Part shown: piece by piece, positions 1 to 8,170 of the stretch | Layout: each line of letters starts with the position of its first letter | How positions within the stretch are numbered: position 1 is the stretch's first letter | NCBI GenBank assembly: GCA_034717435.1 | Contig: JAYELI010000020.1 | Location: forward strand, 1-42,413 | Length of the DNA: 42,413 nt | From: Candidatus Omnitrophota bacterium | GTDB lineage: Bacteria > Omnitrophota > JAUWXU01 | Reading direction: 5' to 3' | The notes under the pieces: model-generated | What the model saw: only the letters and a program-made list of their open reading frames with translations | Databases searched by the model: none | Told to the model about the DNA's origin: nothing | Made by a program: the position numbers and the translations under genes

Positions 1-314
1 TCCCTACAGATAAATTATCATTGTCCGATATTATTCATCGGTTCAAAACCCTAACAACAAAAAAATATATTGACGGTGTAAAAAATGATAATTGGGAACC
101 GTTCAATAAACATCTATGGCAACGGTCGTTTCATGACCATATAATCAGGAACGATAAATCATTGAACGATATCCGTGAATATATAATCAATAATCCGGCC
201 ACGTGGATTGATGATGCGGATTTTGCCTGCGGCAAACCCGCTGATTTCTGTGTTATAAAAATTCCAAAAGACTTTACATCCCGCCGCATTTATACTATAT
301 TATCAACATGCTGA
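1..314 (+). CDS. REP-associated tyrosine transposase (Y1_Tnp/RAYT), C-terminal part, 5' end outside window
   Basis: The reading frame is open from the window edge and ends in TGA at 312-314. It carries the typical tail of RAYT/IS200-like transposases: LSDIIHRFKTLTTKKYI, then LWQRSFHDHIIRN, then IREYIINNPATW. An in-frame TTG at 21 is not the real start, because family similarity continues upstream of it to the edge. The HUH motif must lie outside the window. In the family these single-strand DNA enzymes act on REP-type hairpins. The end overlaps the uppP ATG by 7 bases, and the last 35 or so residues look unlike other members, so the gene may run into foreign sequence. Family call is confident; whether it is active cannot be judged. 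Confidence 0.85.
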   Translation, partial: PTDKLSLSDIIHRFKTLTTKKYIDGVKNDNWEPFNKHLWQRSFHDHIIRNDKSLNDIREYIINNPATWIDDADFACGKPADFCVIKIPKDFTSRRIYTILSTC

Positions 315-1066
315 TCAAATACTTAATCTTAGGCCTGGTCCAGGGGCTAACTGAGTTTTTGCCGGTAAGTTCATCCGGCCATTTGGTGCTCTTTCAGGAC
401 TACTTCAATTTAAACACCAACCGCTGCCTGATAGATTTAATCCTCCACGCCGGAACCTTGCTGGCTGTAATAGTTTTTTTCTTTAAGGATATAAAAAACC
501 TGATCCGGGAAAAGAATTTAAAAATTCTCATTTATATCGCGGCTGCCACAGCTATTACCGGCATATGCGGAGTGACAGGCAGCGGATTTTTCAAAACTCT
601 TTTTGATTCCGCAAGTTTAGTTTGTGTTATGCTTATTATAAATGGCGTAGTGTTACTGTCCACCAAGAAGTTTTTGAACGGAAAAAGGGAATTTTCCGAT
701 CTGAATATAACCGATGCCCTCTTGTTGGGAATCAGCCAGAGCCTGGCTATTATTCCCGGGATTTCCCGCTCCGGCCTGACTATAAGCGCTATGTTGTTTA
801 AGGGGGTAAAAAAAGAAAGCGCCTTTAGATTTTCTTTTCTGGCTGCTATACCAGCAATCTTAGGCGCTTTGATTTATGAATTGAAAAGTTTGACTTGCCT
901 TACGCTTAATACTACCAGCTATGTATTACTTGGAGCGCTGGTGGCTTTTATAAGCGGCTTATTTGCTCTTAAGATATTATATATCATAATCCGGCGGGCA
1001 AAACTACCACTTTTCGGTTATTACTGTCTGGCAACTGCTTCTATTTACCTGCTTCTTCACACTTAA
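308..1066 (+). CDS. uppP: Undecaprenyl-diphosphatase UppP/BacA
   Basis: This integral membrane enzyme dephosphorylates undecaprenyl pyrophosphate to recycle the lipid carrier of peptidoglycan and O-antigen synthesis; loss or overexpression affects bacitracin sensitivity. The 252-residue protein has both family signatures: E16 in GLTEFLPVSSSGHLVL near the N-terminus and PGISRSG at residues 150-156, with hydrophobic segments throughout. Length is near the usual 260-275. ATG at 308 is chosen because the protein begins directly with the conserved MLIKYLILGLVQGLTEF; no clear ribosome binding site precedes it, and it overlaps the transposase end. It converges on porB with a 26-bp overlap. Confidence 0.95.
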   Translation: MLIKYLILGLVQGLTEFLPVSSSGHLVLFQDYFNLNTNRCLIDLILHAGTLLAVIVFFFKDIKNLIREKNLKILIYIAAATAITGICGVTGSGFFKTLFDSASLVCVMLIINGVVLLSTKKFLNGKREFSDLNITDALLLGISQSLAIIPGISRSGLTISAMLFKGVKKESAFRFSFLAAIPAILGALIYELKSLTCLTLNTTSYVLLGALVAFISGLFALKILYIIIRRAKLPLFGYYCLATASIYLLLHT

Positions 1067-1973
1067 TCAAGAGTTCTTTCCATCTTTTGTCAACATTGGC
1101 CTGAAGTTCCTCAACCGCTTTTTTATTTTCCTCTTTTTTCAGGTGTTTAAATCTACCCTGTAAATACAACCAATCGGCCAAAGGACGAATTTGTTTAGGC
1201 TTATAACTTAACTTCCATTTACCATCTTCAATTTCATACAAAGGCCAAAATCCTGTTTCAACCGCCAGCTTAGAAACCTCAACTACTTTTTCCGATGGAA
1301 ATCTCCAGCCCCGGGGGCATGGAGCTAAAACATTTAAAAATGCCGGGCCGTTAACACTAAATGCCTTCTGGGATTTAGTGACCAGGTCGTTCCAGTTAGA
1401 AATTGAAGCCTGGGCAACATAAGGAATATTATGAGCGGCTACTATGGCTGTGAGATCTTTTCTGAACTGGCTCTTTCCAAAGCTGGCCTTTCCGGCAGGC
1501 GCGGTAGTAGTAGAGGCGCCATAAGGGGTAGCGCCTGAGCGCTGAATGCCGGTATTCATATAGGCCTCATTATCATAACAAACATAAACAAAATTATGTC
1601 CTCTTTCAAGCGCGCCGGATAGGGATTGAATACCTATATCATAAGTCCCTCCGTCCCCTCCAAAGGCCACGAATTTTATATCTTTTTTTATCTTTCCCTG
1701 TTTTTTCAATGCCCGATAAGCTGTTTCAACGCCGCTTATGGTAGCAGCCACATTTTCAAACGCGTTATGAATAAAAGGAACTTCCCAGGCAGTATAAGGG
1801 TAAATAGTAGTAGCGACCTCAAGACAACCTGTAGAACAGCCTACTACCACCGGATTTTCGGTCCCCATCAATATCTGGCGGGCCGCTATCGAGGCGCCGC
1901 ACCCTGCGCACAGCCTGTGACCGCTTGAAAGACGCTCCGGAATAACGCGGGAAAGTTCTTTTAAATTAGCCAT
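1041..1973 (-). CDS. porB: 2-oxoacid (pyruvate):ferredoxin oxidoreductase, beta (TPP-binding) subunit
   Basis: Catalytic TPP and 4Fe-4S subunit of a four-subunit oxidoreductase that cleaves pyruvate (or a related 2-oxoacid) with CoA to the acyl-CoA, CO2 and reduced ferredoxin. The 310-residue protein shows cluster cysteines C22 and C25 (CAGCG), C50 (CSTGC) and one in LAPCPRGW. The TPP/Mg site is GGDGGTYDIG followed by YDNEAYMNTG. It follows porA by 3 bp and is last in the minus-strand run porC-porD-porA-porB. Pyruvate is the most likely substrate given four separate subunits, but a 2-oxoisovalerate enzyme cannot be excluded from sequence alone. Confidence 0.93.
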   Translation of the reverse strand: MANLKELSRVIPERLSSGHRLCAGCGASIAARQILMGTENPVVVGCSTGCLEVATTIYPYTAWEVPFIHNAFENVAATISGVETAYRALKKQGKIKKDIKFVAFGGDGGTYDIGIQSLSGALERGHNFVYVCYDNEAYMNTGIQRSGATPYGASTTTAPAGKASFGKSQFRKDLTAIVAAHNIPYVAQASISNWNDLVTKSQKAFSVNGPAFLNVLAPCPRGWRFPSEKVVEVSKLAVETGFWPLYEIEDGKWKLSYKPKQIRPLADWLYLQGRFKHLKKEENKKAVEELQANVDKRWKELLIKCEEAGK

Positions 1974-1976
1974 CTT

Positions 1977-3155
1977 TTAACGCACCCCTAAATAATTGAC
2001 CTTTGTCTCAAGCTTATTATCTTTTACCGCCTTAATTAAATCTCTAAAAACACTCTCTATTTCTTCTATGCCTATGTCGCGGCCGCCCAGGCCAAAAATA
2101 TGGTTATTCATCAAAGGCTTGTTGTCTAATTCATAAAGCGCTGACCTGATGTCTATAAACAACGGCCCTCCCTGAGTAGAAAAAGACTCGCTTCTATCCA
2201 GTATACTGACCGCTTTCAGGCCGAAAAGTTGTTTTGCGATTTCTTCTTTGGGAAATGGCCTGAAAAAACGGGGCCTTAAAAGCCCCGCCTTAATGCCTTC
2301 TGCCCTGAGGTTATCCACTACAACCTTTGCCGTACCCGCGGTAGAGCTCATTACAACCAGCGCTATTTCGGCGTCATCCAGCCTATAGGCCTCAAACAAT
2401 CCATAATTTCTTTTAAACTCTTTATTAAATTCCCCTAATACCCCGGGTATTATAGTAAGCGCGTTTTTCATTGCTTCTGACTGCTGGCGCTTGTGTTCAA
2501 AGTAGTAATCCTGCAAATCTAAAGGACCGACGGTTATCGGCCGTTCTATATCCAGAAGAGAAAACCGGGATTTATACTCTCCGATAAATTCCTTTACTTT
2601 CTTATCATCGAAGATTTCCAGGCCCTCAACAGCGTGGCTGGTAATAAAACCGTCCTGACAAACCATTATCGGCAGTTGGATATCTTTGTGTTCGGCAATT
2701 TTTACTGCCGCGATAATGCTTTCATAAACCTCCTGGGCATTTTCACAGTAAACCTGGAGCCAGCCCGAATCGCGCGCCCCCATTGTATCTGAATGGTCGC
2801 AATGGATATTAATCGGCGCAGACAATGCCCTGTTTACAGTCGGCATTACAATGGGAAGTCTTGTGGAAGCCGCGATATAAACTATCTCCCACATAAGCGC
2901 CAGCCCATTAGCTGAAGTAGCGGTCATTGCGCGCGCGCCGGCAGCTGCAGCGCCCACACAGGCGCTCATTGCGCTGTGTTCTGATTCAACCGGAATTATC
3001 TCTGTTTTAACCCGGCCGTCGGCCACAAACTGGGAAAAATTCATAGCTATCTCTGTCTGCGGGGTAATCGGATAAGCAGCGACAACATCCGGCTCAATTT
3101 GCCTCATTGCCTCGGCCGCCGCCTGATCCCCTGTCAAAGCTATAAGCTTGTTCAT
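1977..3155 (-). CDS. porA: 2-oxoacid (pyruvate):ferredoxin oxidoreductase, alpha subunit
   Basis: Alpha subunit with the pyrimidine-binding domain of the TPP enzyme. The 392-residue protein begins with GDQAAAEAMRQIEPDVVAAY and YPITPQTEIA, followed by IIPVESEHSAMSACVGAAAAG and ATSANGLALM, all hallmark motifs. The C-terminal half is the domain II type ending in GLGGRDIG. ATG at 3155 has a GGA-type site (aagaggaaaaATG). The 34-bp gap to porD holds a short repeated stretch (gtaaactgtaaact), the longest gap in the operon. It works as a complex with the beta, gamma and delta subunits encoded beside it. Confidence 0.95.
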   Translation of the reverse strand: MNKLIALTGDQAAAEAMRQIEPDVVAAYPITPQTEIAMNFSQFVADGRVKTEIIPVESEHSAMSACVGAAAAGARAMTATSANGLALMWEIVYIAASTRLPIVMPTVNRALSAPINIHCDHSDTMGARDSGWLQVYCENAQEVYESIIAAVKIAEHKDIQLPIMVCQDGFITSHAVEGLEIFDDKKVKEFIGEYKSRFSLLDIERPITVGPLDLQDYYFEHKRQQSEAMKNALTIIPGVLGEFNKEFKRNYGLFEAYRLDDAEIALVVMSSTAGTAKVVVDNLRAEGIKAGLLRPRFFRPFPKEEIAKQLFGLKAVSILDRSESFSTQGGPLFIDIRSALYELDNKPLMNNHIFGLGGRDIGIEEIESVFRDLIKAVKDNKLETKVNYLGVR

Positions 3156-3189
3156 TTTTCCTCTTAACCGTAAACTGTAAACTAAGTTA

Positions 3190-3474
3190 TTACCCCTTCT
3201 CCATCGTAATACATTTTACCGGACAAACAGACGCGCAGATCCCGCACCCCTTACAATAATCATAATTAAAACCGGTCATTTTACCGTCTTTAACCATAAT
3301 GCAGGAATCAGGACAATATACCCAGCAGATCAAACAATTAATACATTTGGATTCATTTCTCACAGGCTTAAATGTCCGCCAATCGCCTGTTTTATATTCT
3401 TTGGCTGTTCCTCCCTGAGCGATCAATCCCCCGATCGGTATCTGCTTCCAGCCTTTTTTCTCTATTTTATTCAT
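3190..3474 (-). CDS. porD: 2-oxoacid:ferredoxin oxidoreductase, delta subunit (2x 4Fe-4S ferredoxin)
   Basis: Small ferredoxin-like subunit that carries electrons from the catalytic cluster to external ferredoxin. The 94 residues hold two complete 4Fe-4S motifs: CINCLICWVYCP and CKGCGICASVCP. The N-terminal part (GGWK-like KGWKQIPIGG and W32 region TGDWRTFKPV) matches PorD proteins. The start overlaps the porC stop by 4 bases (ATGA), which indicates translational coupling. Confidence 0.94.
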   Translation of the reverse strand: MNKIEKKGWKQIPIGGLIAQGGTAKEYKTGDWRTFKPVRNESKCINCLICWVYCPDSCIMVKDGKMTGFNYDYCKGCGICASVCPVKCITMEKG

Positions 3475-4040
3475 CCTATTTTTACCTCTTCATAGGCCTT
3501 TTTGACTGCTTCGATATTCGCCTGGGTCTTTTTTTCACCAAGTTTTTTTAAAAATTTTGCTTTTAGTTTTTCAATCACCATATCCACCGACAAAACGGGA
3601 AAAACCTTGAGAAGCGCGCCAAGCATAGGCGTGTTGGGTGTAGAAATACCTACAATGTCTAACGAAATCCGGGTAGCGTCCACTGCGGCTATTTTGCCAT
3701 TTTTATAGTTCAGTTTTTCTTTTAAAGTTTGAGGGGTATCCGGTGAATTTATAACAACAATGCCGTCTTTGGCCAAACCCTCCAGAACTGAAGGCGTGGC
3801 CAGGCTTGGATCAATAATCACCATTGCTTGAGGATTTTTGACTCCGGAATGAACTCTTATCGGATGAGAACTGATCCGGGTATAAGTATTTATCGGCGCG
3901 CCCGCCCTTTCCGGGCCATACTCAGGAAACGCCTGGATATATTTACCGTCTTCTAGGGCTGCTTCTGCTAAAAACTGGGCAGCGGTCTTTGCCCCCTGCC
4001 CTCCTCTTCCGTGCCAGCGAATCTCTGTTATTTGGTCCAT
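3471..4040 (-). CDS. porC: 2-oxoacid:ferredoxin oxidoreductase, gamma subunit
   Basis: Gamma subunit of the oxidoreductase. The 189-residue protein opens with EIRWHGRGGQGAKTAAQ, the standard gamma signature, followed by YGPERAGAP and SGVKNPQAMVIIDPSL. It is the first por gene in the transcription order, 7 bp after the stop of the membrane-protein gene at 4048-4815, so the two are probably co-transcribed; AAAGGA just before the ATG is the likely ribosome binding site. Confidence 0.94.
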   Translation of the reverse strand: MDQITEIRWHGRGGQGAKTAAQFLAEAALEDGKYIQAFPEYGPERAGAPINTYTRISSHPIRVHSGVKNPQAMVIIDPSLATPSVLEGLAKDGIVVINSPDTPQTLKEKLNYKNGKIAAVDATRISLDIVGISTPNTPMLGALLKVFPVLSVDMVIEKLKAKFLKKLGEKKTQANIEAVKKAYEEVKIG

Positions 4041-4047
4041 AAATCCT

Positions 4048-4815
4048 TTATTTTTTTTCCTCCGTCAAGCCCAGGTATAAACTCATAAACGTGATCATAG
4101 CCACCAAACCGAAATAGGCATTGACTCCGCTGGCTAAGATTCCTCCAATCATCTGACGCTGAGAGACAGCTACGGGAACAAGCAGTATGCCCACTACAAC
4201 AGTCGCGCCAATAATCATCAGCATCATCAAGGCCAGGGTTCCCATGGCGCTCCCCAGAAATTTCCTGGCAAAACCTACGGATTTACGGACAGATTCAATA
4301 ATCCCGCATTCCTCGGCTACCAGAACATAGGGCGAATAGAAAAAGAGAATACTCACGCATGCTGTTATGATTCCGAGAATCATATAGATAAAGAAACCCA
4401 GGGACTTAAGAATCGTATTACCGATAACCCGGTCTGCTAAAGCAAGGGTGCCCTGGCAAAATATAACCAGCAGCCCTATTATCAGACCGATCAGCATGCC
4501 TAAACCAAGCAGGCGCCAGAAAAATTTCTTTCCTGAAGAAAATAAATTATTTAAACGAGTTGACCCTTTTTTGATTATATCCCTGACAGAACCCAAAAGC
4601 CCTGCCTGGACAAAAATACTTAAAAACAAAAATATTATGATAACCCCTATGGCCAGTGATGATTCACTTAAAGACGGAGAAACTCCCTCCTTTATGGATT
4701 TAAGCGGAAGGCCGATCAAATTTGAGAAAATATTAAGAAGAAACAGCACTCCGACTAAAACCCAATTTTTCCCGGCGAGCATAAAACCTTTTTTAATCGC
4801 TTCTTTTGTCCCCAT
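4048..4815 (-). CDS. Integral membrane protein of unknown function
   Basis: The 255-residue protein is almost wholly hydrophobic, with about six membrane segments (near residues 18-35, 53-75, 100-122, 137-165, 190-215, 225-248). It starts with AIKKGFMLAGKNWVLV, a pattern common in poorly characterised bacterial multi-pass proteins. A charged loop (IIKKGSTRLNNLFSSGKKFFWR) separates the first two segments from the rest. No catalytic motif is visible. It has its own promoter overlapping the recR end and leads into porC, so it may be the first gene of the por transcript; a role with the oxidoreductase is only guilt by association. Confidence 0.8.
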   Translation of the reverse strand: MGTKEAIKKGFMLAGKNWVLVGVLFLLNIFSNLIGLPLKSIKEGVSPSLSESSLAIGVIIIFLFLSIFVQAGLLGSVRDIIKKGSTRLNNLFSSGKKFFWRLLGLGMLIGLIIGLLVIFCQGTLALADRVIGNTILKSLGFFIYMILGIITACVSILFFYSPYVLVAEECGIIESVRKSVGFARKFLGSAMGTLALMMLMIIGATVVVGILLVPVAVSQRQMIGGILASGVNAYFGLVAMITFMSLYLGLTEEKK

Positions 4816-4839
4816 TTCCTACCCCCTTTTTTTCTTATT

Positions 4840-4868
4840 AAGTTACCAAAAAAACGGCTTGTTGTCAA
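4840..4868 (-). promoter_or_regulatory. Sigma70-type promoter ahead of the membrane protein and por operon
   Basis: On the minus strand TTGACA (4868-4863), a 17-base spacer and TAACTT (4845-4840) stand 24 bases before the ATG at 4815. The -35 box overlaps the recR stop codon. The -35 is perfect and the -10 fair. Confidence 0.6.
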
Positions 4869-5470
4869 GCATGGAGTTCTCCTCTGGCCTCCATTGCCTT
4901 ACTTAAGGTCGCCCGATCGGCATACTCCAGGTTACTGCCGACAGGAATACCGCGGGCGATACGGCTCACCCTTACCCCTAAAGGCTTGATGAGTTTGACC
5001 AAATAGAGCGCTGTGGACTCTCCGTTTGTGTTACAGTTGGTAGCGATTATGACTTCTTTAACGCCTCCTGAATTCACCCGCTCCAAAAGCTGGTTTATTG
5101 TTAATTCAGCCGGTCCCATTCCGTCTAACGGCGAAAGCACACCCAATAAAACATGATATACACCGTTAAAACTGCCCGTTTTTTCAATGGCCGCGATATC
5201 GCTAGGCTCCTCAACCACGCAAATAATAGATTTATCCCTTCCCCCGCCCCGGCAGATCCGGCAAATAGGAGCCTCGGAAAGATTATTACAGACCACACAA
5301 TAAGTTATCTTTTTCTTTACCTCGATTATTGACCGGGCAAGGGATTCTGCTTCCTGAACCGAGGATTTCAGGATATACAGGACTAATCTCTCAGCCGTCC
5401 TGGACCCTATTCCCGGGAACTTTGCCAGTTTTTTTATCAGCCCCTCTATTATCTGGTTATAACTAACCAC
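4865..5470 (-). CDS. recR: Recombination mediator protein RecR
   Basis: RecR helps load RecA at single-strand gaps and stalled forks, with RecO and usually RecF. The 201-residue protein has the full family layout: helix-hairpin-helix LAKFPGIGSRTAERL (about 16-30), zinc finger CVVCNNLSEAPICRIC (about 58-73), then the TOPRIM domain starting IICVVEEPSDIAAIE and containing GVLSPLDGMGP. Length matches the usual 198-200. It overlaps the dnaX 3' end by 8 bp. The ybaB/ebfC gene that usually separates dnaX from recR is not present. Confidence 0.96.
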   Translation of the reverse strand: MVSYNQIIEGLIKKLAKFPGIGSRTAERLVLYILKSSVQEAESLARSIIEVKKKITYCVVCNNLSEAPICRICRGGGRDKSIICVVEEPSDIAAIEKTGSFNGVYHVLLGVLSPLDGMGPAELTINQLLERVNSGGVKEVIIATNCNTNGESTALYLVKLIKPLGVRVSRIARGIPVGSNLEYADRATLSKAMEARGELHA

Positions 5471-7100
5471 TTCTTTTAATTATCCTTCCTTTAAATACTT
5501 CCAGGGCAGATTGAATAATCGGCGCGGAACTAGCCCGGGGGTTTTCAGGCAGTGCCTTATCAGCCAGGCTATCCACAGTAGTAATATCGATTTTTATCTT
5601 TTGACCCAACATGTGTTTGAAGCTGTTTTCAACCATGGTCCTATTTTTTATATCTTCCAAGCTTTCTTTGTGAAGCGGCATTCCGGCCGAAAAACCAAGG
5701 GTTATCACGTTGTTTTCTACCTTGACCGGTTCTCCTTCTGCTAAAAATGTCCCAACTGACATCTTTTGTTTTTTTACCCTTTCCAGCAATTCTGGCCAGA
5801 TTTGTTTAACTCCGGACAGATTAAGGCCGGTTTTTTTTGGGTCTTCTAATGGTTCATCAGGCAAGTTACCAACAACAGGGTTTTGAGTTACGGAATGTTC
5901 GGTCGCAGGATCTTCGGCCACAGGGTTTTCAGCCGCAGGCCGCTCAGCCGTCCCCCCTAATTTTGATTCCAGTTCGTTCAGCTTATCTAAAACTTCATTC
6001 AGAGAAGCAACTGTTCCCCTGCGAGCTATCTTTATTGCAGCTATCTCCAGGGCTATTCTTATCGTAACTCCTTTTTTTATCGACAGTTGGGTATTGGTTA
6101 GAAGATTAATAATGTAAACAAGCTCCTCAACAGAAAATGAATGCGACTGGGCAACGACCTGGCTGATAGATTCTGGAGGCAGGTTTATCAGCTTGGAAGG
6201 ATCATCGCTCAATTTGGCCATGACCAGATTACGAAAATAACCTACCAGGCCGGATAGAAACCGATCGCCGTTTCTGCCGCTATTCATCATCTGGCCGACT
6301 AGGTTTAACAAGCCCGGAGCATCTTTAGCAATCACTGCCTGAGTAAACTCAAACAGAATGCGCTGGTCAAATATACCCAGAACAGATATCACATCCTCGA
6401 AGCCGACCTCGCCTTCAGAAAAGCTGGCCACCTGGTCTAAAATGGATTCAGCGTCTCTCATGCTTCCCTGGGAGGAACGGGCTATATAAAATAGGGCATC
6501 GTCCCTGACCTTTAATTTTTCTCTGTCGATTATCTGTCTTAGCTTAGCCAGGATTTTGTCCATCGGAATTATTCTAAAATCAAACCTCTGGCACCTGGAA
6601 AGAATGGTTAAGGGAAGTTTGTAAGGCTGGGTGGTGGCAAAAATAAACTTTACGTGAGCAGGCGGCTCCTCTAAGGTCTTGAGAAGCGCATTAAACGCGT
6701 GTTCGGTCAACATATGAACTTCATCAATAATATATATTTTGAATTTTCCCTTAATCGGGGAAAATTTTACGTTTTCCCGCAAGTTCCTGATTTCATCTAT
6801 CCCCCGGTTAGAGGCCCCGTCTATTTCTAAGACATCCATGCTGATCGAAGAGGCTATTTCTTTGCAGGCCTCGCATTCCCCGCAGGGCGAAACAGTCGGG
6901 CCTTTTACGCAATTTAAAGCCTTGGCCAGGATCCGGGCAGCTGACGTCTTGCCCACCCCCCGCTGGCCGCAAAACAAATAAGCATGAGCCAGGCGCTCGG
7001 TCTTGATAGCATTTTTTAAAGTAGTAACAATATGCTCCTGGCCGATTATCTGGTCAAACGTTTGAGGTCTGAATTTCCTGGCTAATACAAGGTAAGACAT
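5463..7100 (-). CDS. dnaX: DNA polymerase III subunits gamma and tau
   Basis: Clamp-loader ATPase of the replicative polymerase. The 545-residue protein shows Walker A CGQRGVGKTS (about 44-53), zinc-binding cysteines CVKGPTVSPCGECEAC, Walker B IIDEVHML, sensor 1 IFATTQPYKLP and arginine-finger region SRCQRFDFR. Residues after about 370 form an acidic low-complexity linker (repeats of ENPVAEDPATE type) and a tau-like C-terminal domain. A phased slippery run near codons 421-423 could give a shorter gamma form. It lies 8 bp after the antiporter gene and overlaps recR. Start ATG at 7100 begins the usual MSYLVLARKFRPQTFDQ. Confidence 0.96.
   Translation of the reverse strand: MSYLVLARKFRPQTFDQIIGQEHIVTTLKNAIKTERLAHAYLFCGQRGVGKTSAARILAKALNCVKGPTVSPCGECEACKEIASSISMDVLEIDGASNRGIDEIRNLRENVKFSPIKGKFKIYIIDEVHMLTEHAFNALLKTLEEPPAHVKFIFATTQPYKLPLTILSRCQRFDFRIIPMDKILAKLRQIIDREKLKVRDDALFYIARSSQGSMRDAESILDQVASFSEGEVGFEDVISVLGIFDQRILFEFTQAVIAKDAPGLLNLVGQMMNSGRNGDRFLSGLVGYFRNLVMAKLSDDPSKLINLPPESISQVVAQSHSFSVEELVYIINLLTNTQLSIKKGVTIRIALEIAAIKIARRGTVASLNEVLDKLNELESKLGGTAERPAAENPVAEDPATEHSVTQNPVVGNLPDEPLEDPKKTGLNLSGVKQIWPELLERVKKQKMSVGTFLAEGEPVKVENNVITLGFSAGMPLHKESLEDIKNRTMVENSFKHMLGQKIKIDITTVDSLADKALPENPRASSAPIIQSALEVFKGRIIKRSG
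5832..5838 (-). other. Candidate -1 frameshift or slippage site in dnaX (A AAA AAA)
   Basis: Eight consecutive A residues (minus strand, 5838-5831) lie in the phase CCA AAA AAA ACC at codons 421-424, so the heptamer is A AAA AAA in the register used by E. coli dnaX (A AAA AAG). After a -1 shift the new frame reads three codons and meets TAA, giving about 426 residues, close to the 431 of E. coli gamma. No strong downstream hairpin is obvious. Transcriptional slippage, as in Thermus, is an alternative. Confidence 0.45.
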
Positions 7101-7108
7101 AACACGAT

Positions 7109-8050
7109 CTATCCTCTTACTAGAAAAAACAAAAAGGTAAAATACCCTAAAACTAAAGCCGCGCCTTCCAGCCTGTTTATTACAAAACCCCTCTTGATTA
7201 GCGGAACCAGGGCTACGCTAAAAGCCAGCATTACCGGAAAGGTGAATCTTAACGCCCTGACATCTATGGCCAAAGAGCCTATCATGCCGGTTATGCCGAT
7301 TACAAACAAAATATTAAGAATGTTGCTTCCGATAATATTGCCTACAGCAATATCTTCCTTCCCGCGAAAAGCGCTGACTACAGAAGTAGCCAACTCGGGT
7401 AAAGACGTCCCGACGGCAAACACGGTCAGGGCAATAACCCACTGTTTTATTCCTAACGCCCCGGCAATAAACGTACCTGAGTAAACCATTAAATATGCGC
7501 CGGATAGTAAAATAACCAGGCCAGCCAGACCTAAAAATATGCTTTTAAGTTTATTGTTTTTTCTGTCTAAAATCGGCCGGGCGCTTTCCTCAATTTCCGA
7601 AGCCAGGGCGGGCCTAAAAAATAGAAATCCGACAAACAATATTAGCCCAATTAAAAGGATTAGTCCATCAAAAAAATTAATCTTTAAATCCAGGGCCATT
7701 AGATATAGAAGGAACGCCGCGCCGATCATTATTGGAAGCTCTCTTCTTAAAATCCTTCTTTCTATCTTCAGGGGAGAAACCAGCGCTGTCAGGCCCAACA
7801 CCAGGCCGATATTGGCAATGTTACTGCCGATAACATCACCCAGGGCAATATCAGCCGCGCCCTTGATAACCGCCACTATGCTTACTGCGGCCTCAGGAGC
7901 AGATGTTCCGAATGCGATAAAGGTAAGGGCGATAACAACCGGCTTTATACCCATAGCCCCGGCAAAGTTTGAAGAACCGCGGACCAGCCAGCCGGCTCCG
8001 GTTATTAATAATACCAGGCCGAAAATAAAAACAATAGACTGCGTAAGCAC
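7109..8050 (-). CDS. Calcium/sodium antiporter (CaCA family, YrbG-like)
   Basis: Ten-segment membrane exchanger of Na+ or H+ against Ca2+. The 313-residue protein has the two inverted alpha repeats of the family: GTSAPE with GDVIGSNIANIGLVLG in the first half, and GTSLPELATS with GNIIGSNILNILFVIG in the second. The start is GTG at 8050, giving MLTQSIVFIFGLVLLITGAGWLVRG. A promoter ends 7 bases before that GTG, so the transcript is probably leaderless. It is the first gene of the minus-strand run with dnaX and recR, 8 bp upstream of dnaX. Confidence 0.92.
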   Translation of the reverse strand: MLTQSIVFIFGLVLLITGAGWLVRGSSNFAGAMGIKPVVIALTFIAFGTSAPEAAVSIVAVIKGAADIALGDVIGSNIANIGLVLGLTALVSPLKIERRILRRELPIMIGAAFLLYLMALDLKINFFDGLILLIGLILFVGFLFFRPALASEIEESARPILDRKNNKLKSIFLGLAGLVILLSGAYLMVYSGTFIAGALGIKQWVIALTVFAVGTSLPELATSVVSAFRGKEDIAVGNIIGSNILNILFVIGITGMIGSLAIDVRALRFTFPVMLAFSVALVPLIKRGFVINRLEGAALVLGYFTFLFFLVRG

Positions 8051-8057
8051 GTTGAAT

Positions 8058-8086
8058 ATAATACTCTCTTAGGCAAAATAAGTCAA
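8058..8086 (-). promoter_or_regulatory. Promoter of antiporter-dnaX-recR, adjoining the start codon
   Basis: Minus strand TTGACT (8086-8081), 17-base spacer, TATTAT (8063-8058), then 7 bases to the GTG at 8050. A transcript start at the usual distance would fall at the first base of the start codon. Confidence 0.65.
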
Positions 8087-8113
8087 TTTTTTGTTTCGAA
8101 ATTTAAAAAACTA

Positions 8114-8122
8114 TGATATACT
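8114..8122 (+). promoter_or_regulatory. Extended -10 promoter of the homospermidine synthase gene
   Basis: TGATATACT (TG at 8114-8115, -10 TATACT at 8117-8122) lies 49 bases before the ATG. No good -35 is seen (tttcga at 17-base spacing), which fits an extended -10 type. It is divergent from the antiporter promoter. Confidence 0.5.
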
Positions 8123-8170
8123 TTTTATGACGTAATTTTTTGTGAAAAAACACAAACAGCTGGAGACTTT

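Noticed and set aside
1626-1928. 100-residue plus-strand frame opposite porB
   Set aside because: Antisense of a strongly conserved catalytic region; no domain or start signal.
7194-8072. Plus-strand open frames opposite the antiporter gene (and similar shadows opposite gyrA, dnaA, RND genes and others)
   Set aside because: They lack ribosome binding sites and known domains and mirror the codon pattern of strongly supported genes on the other strand.
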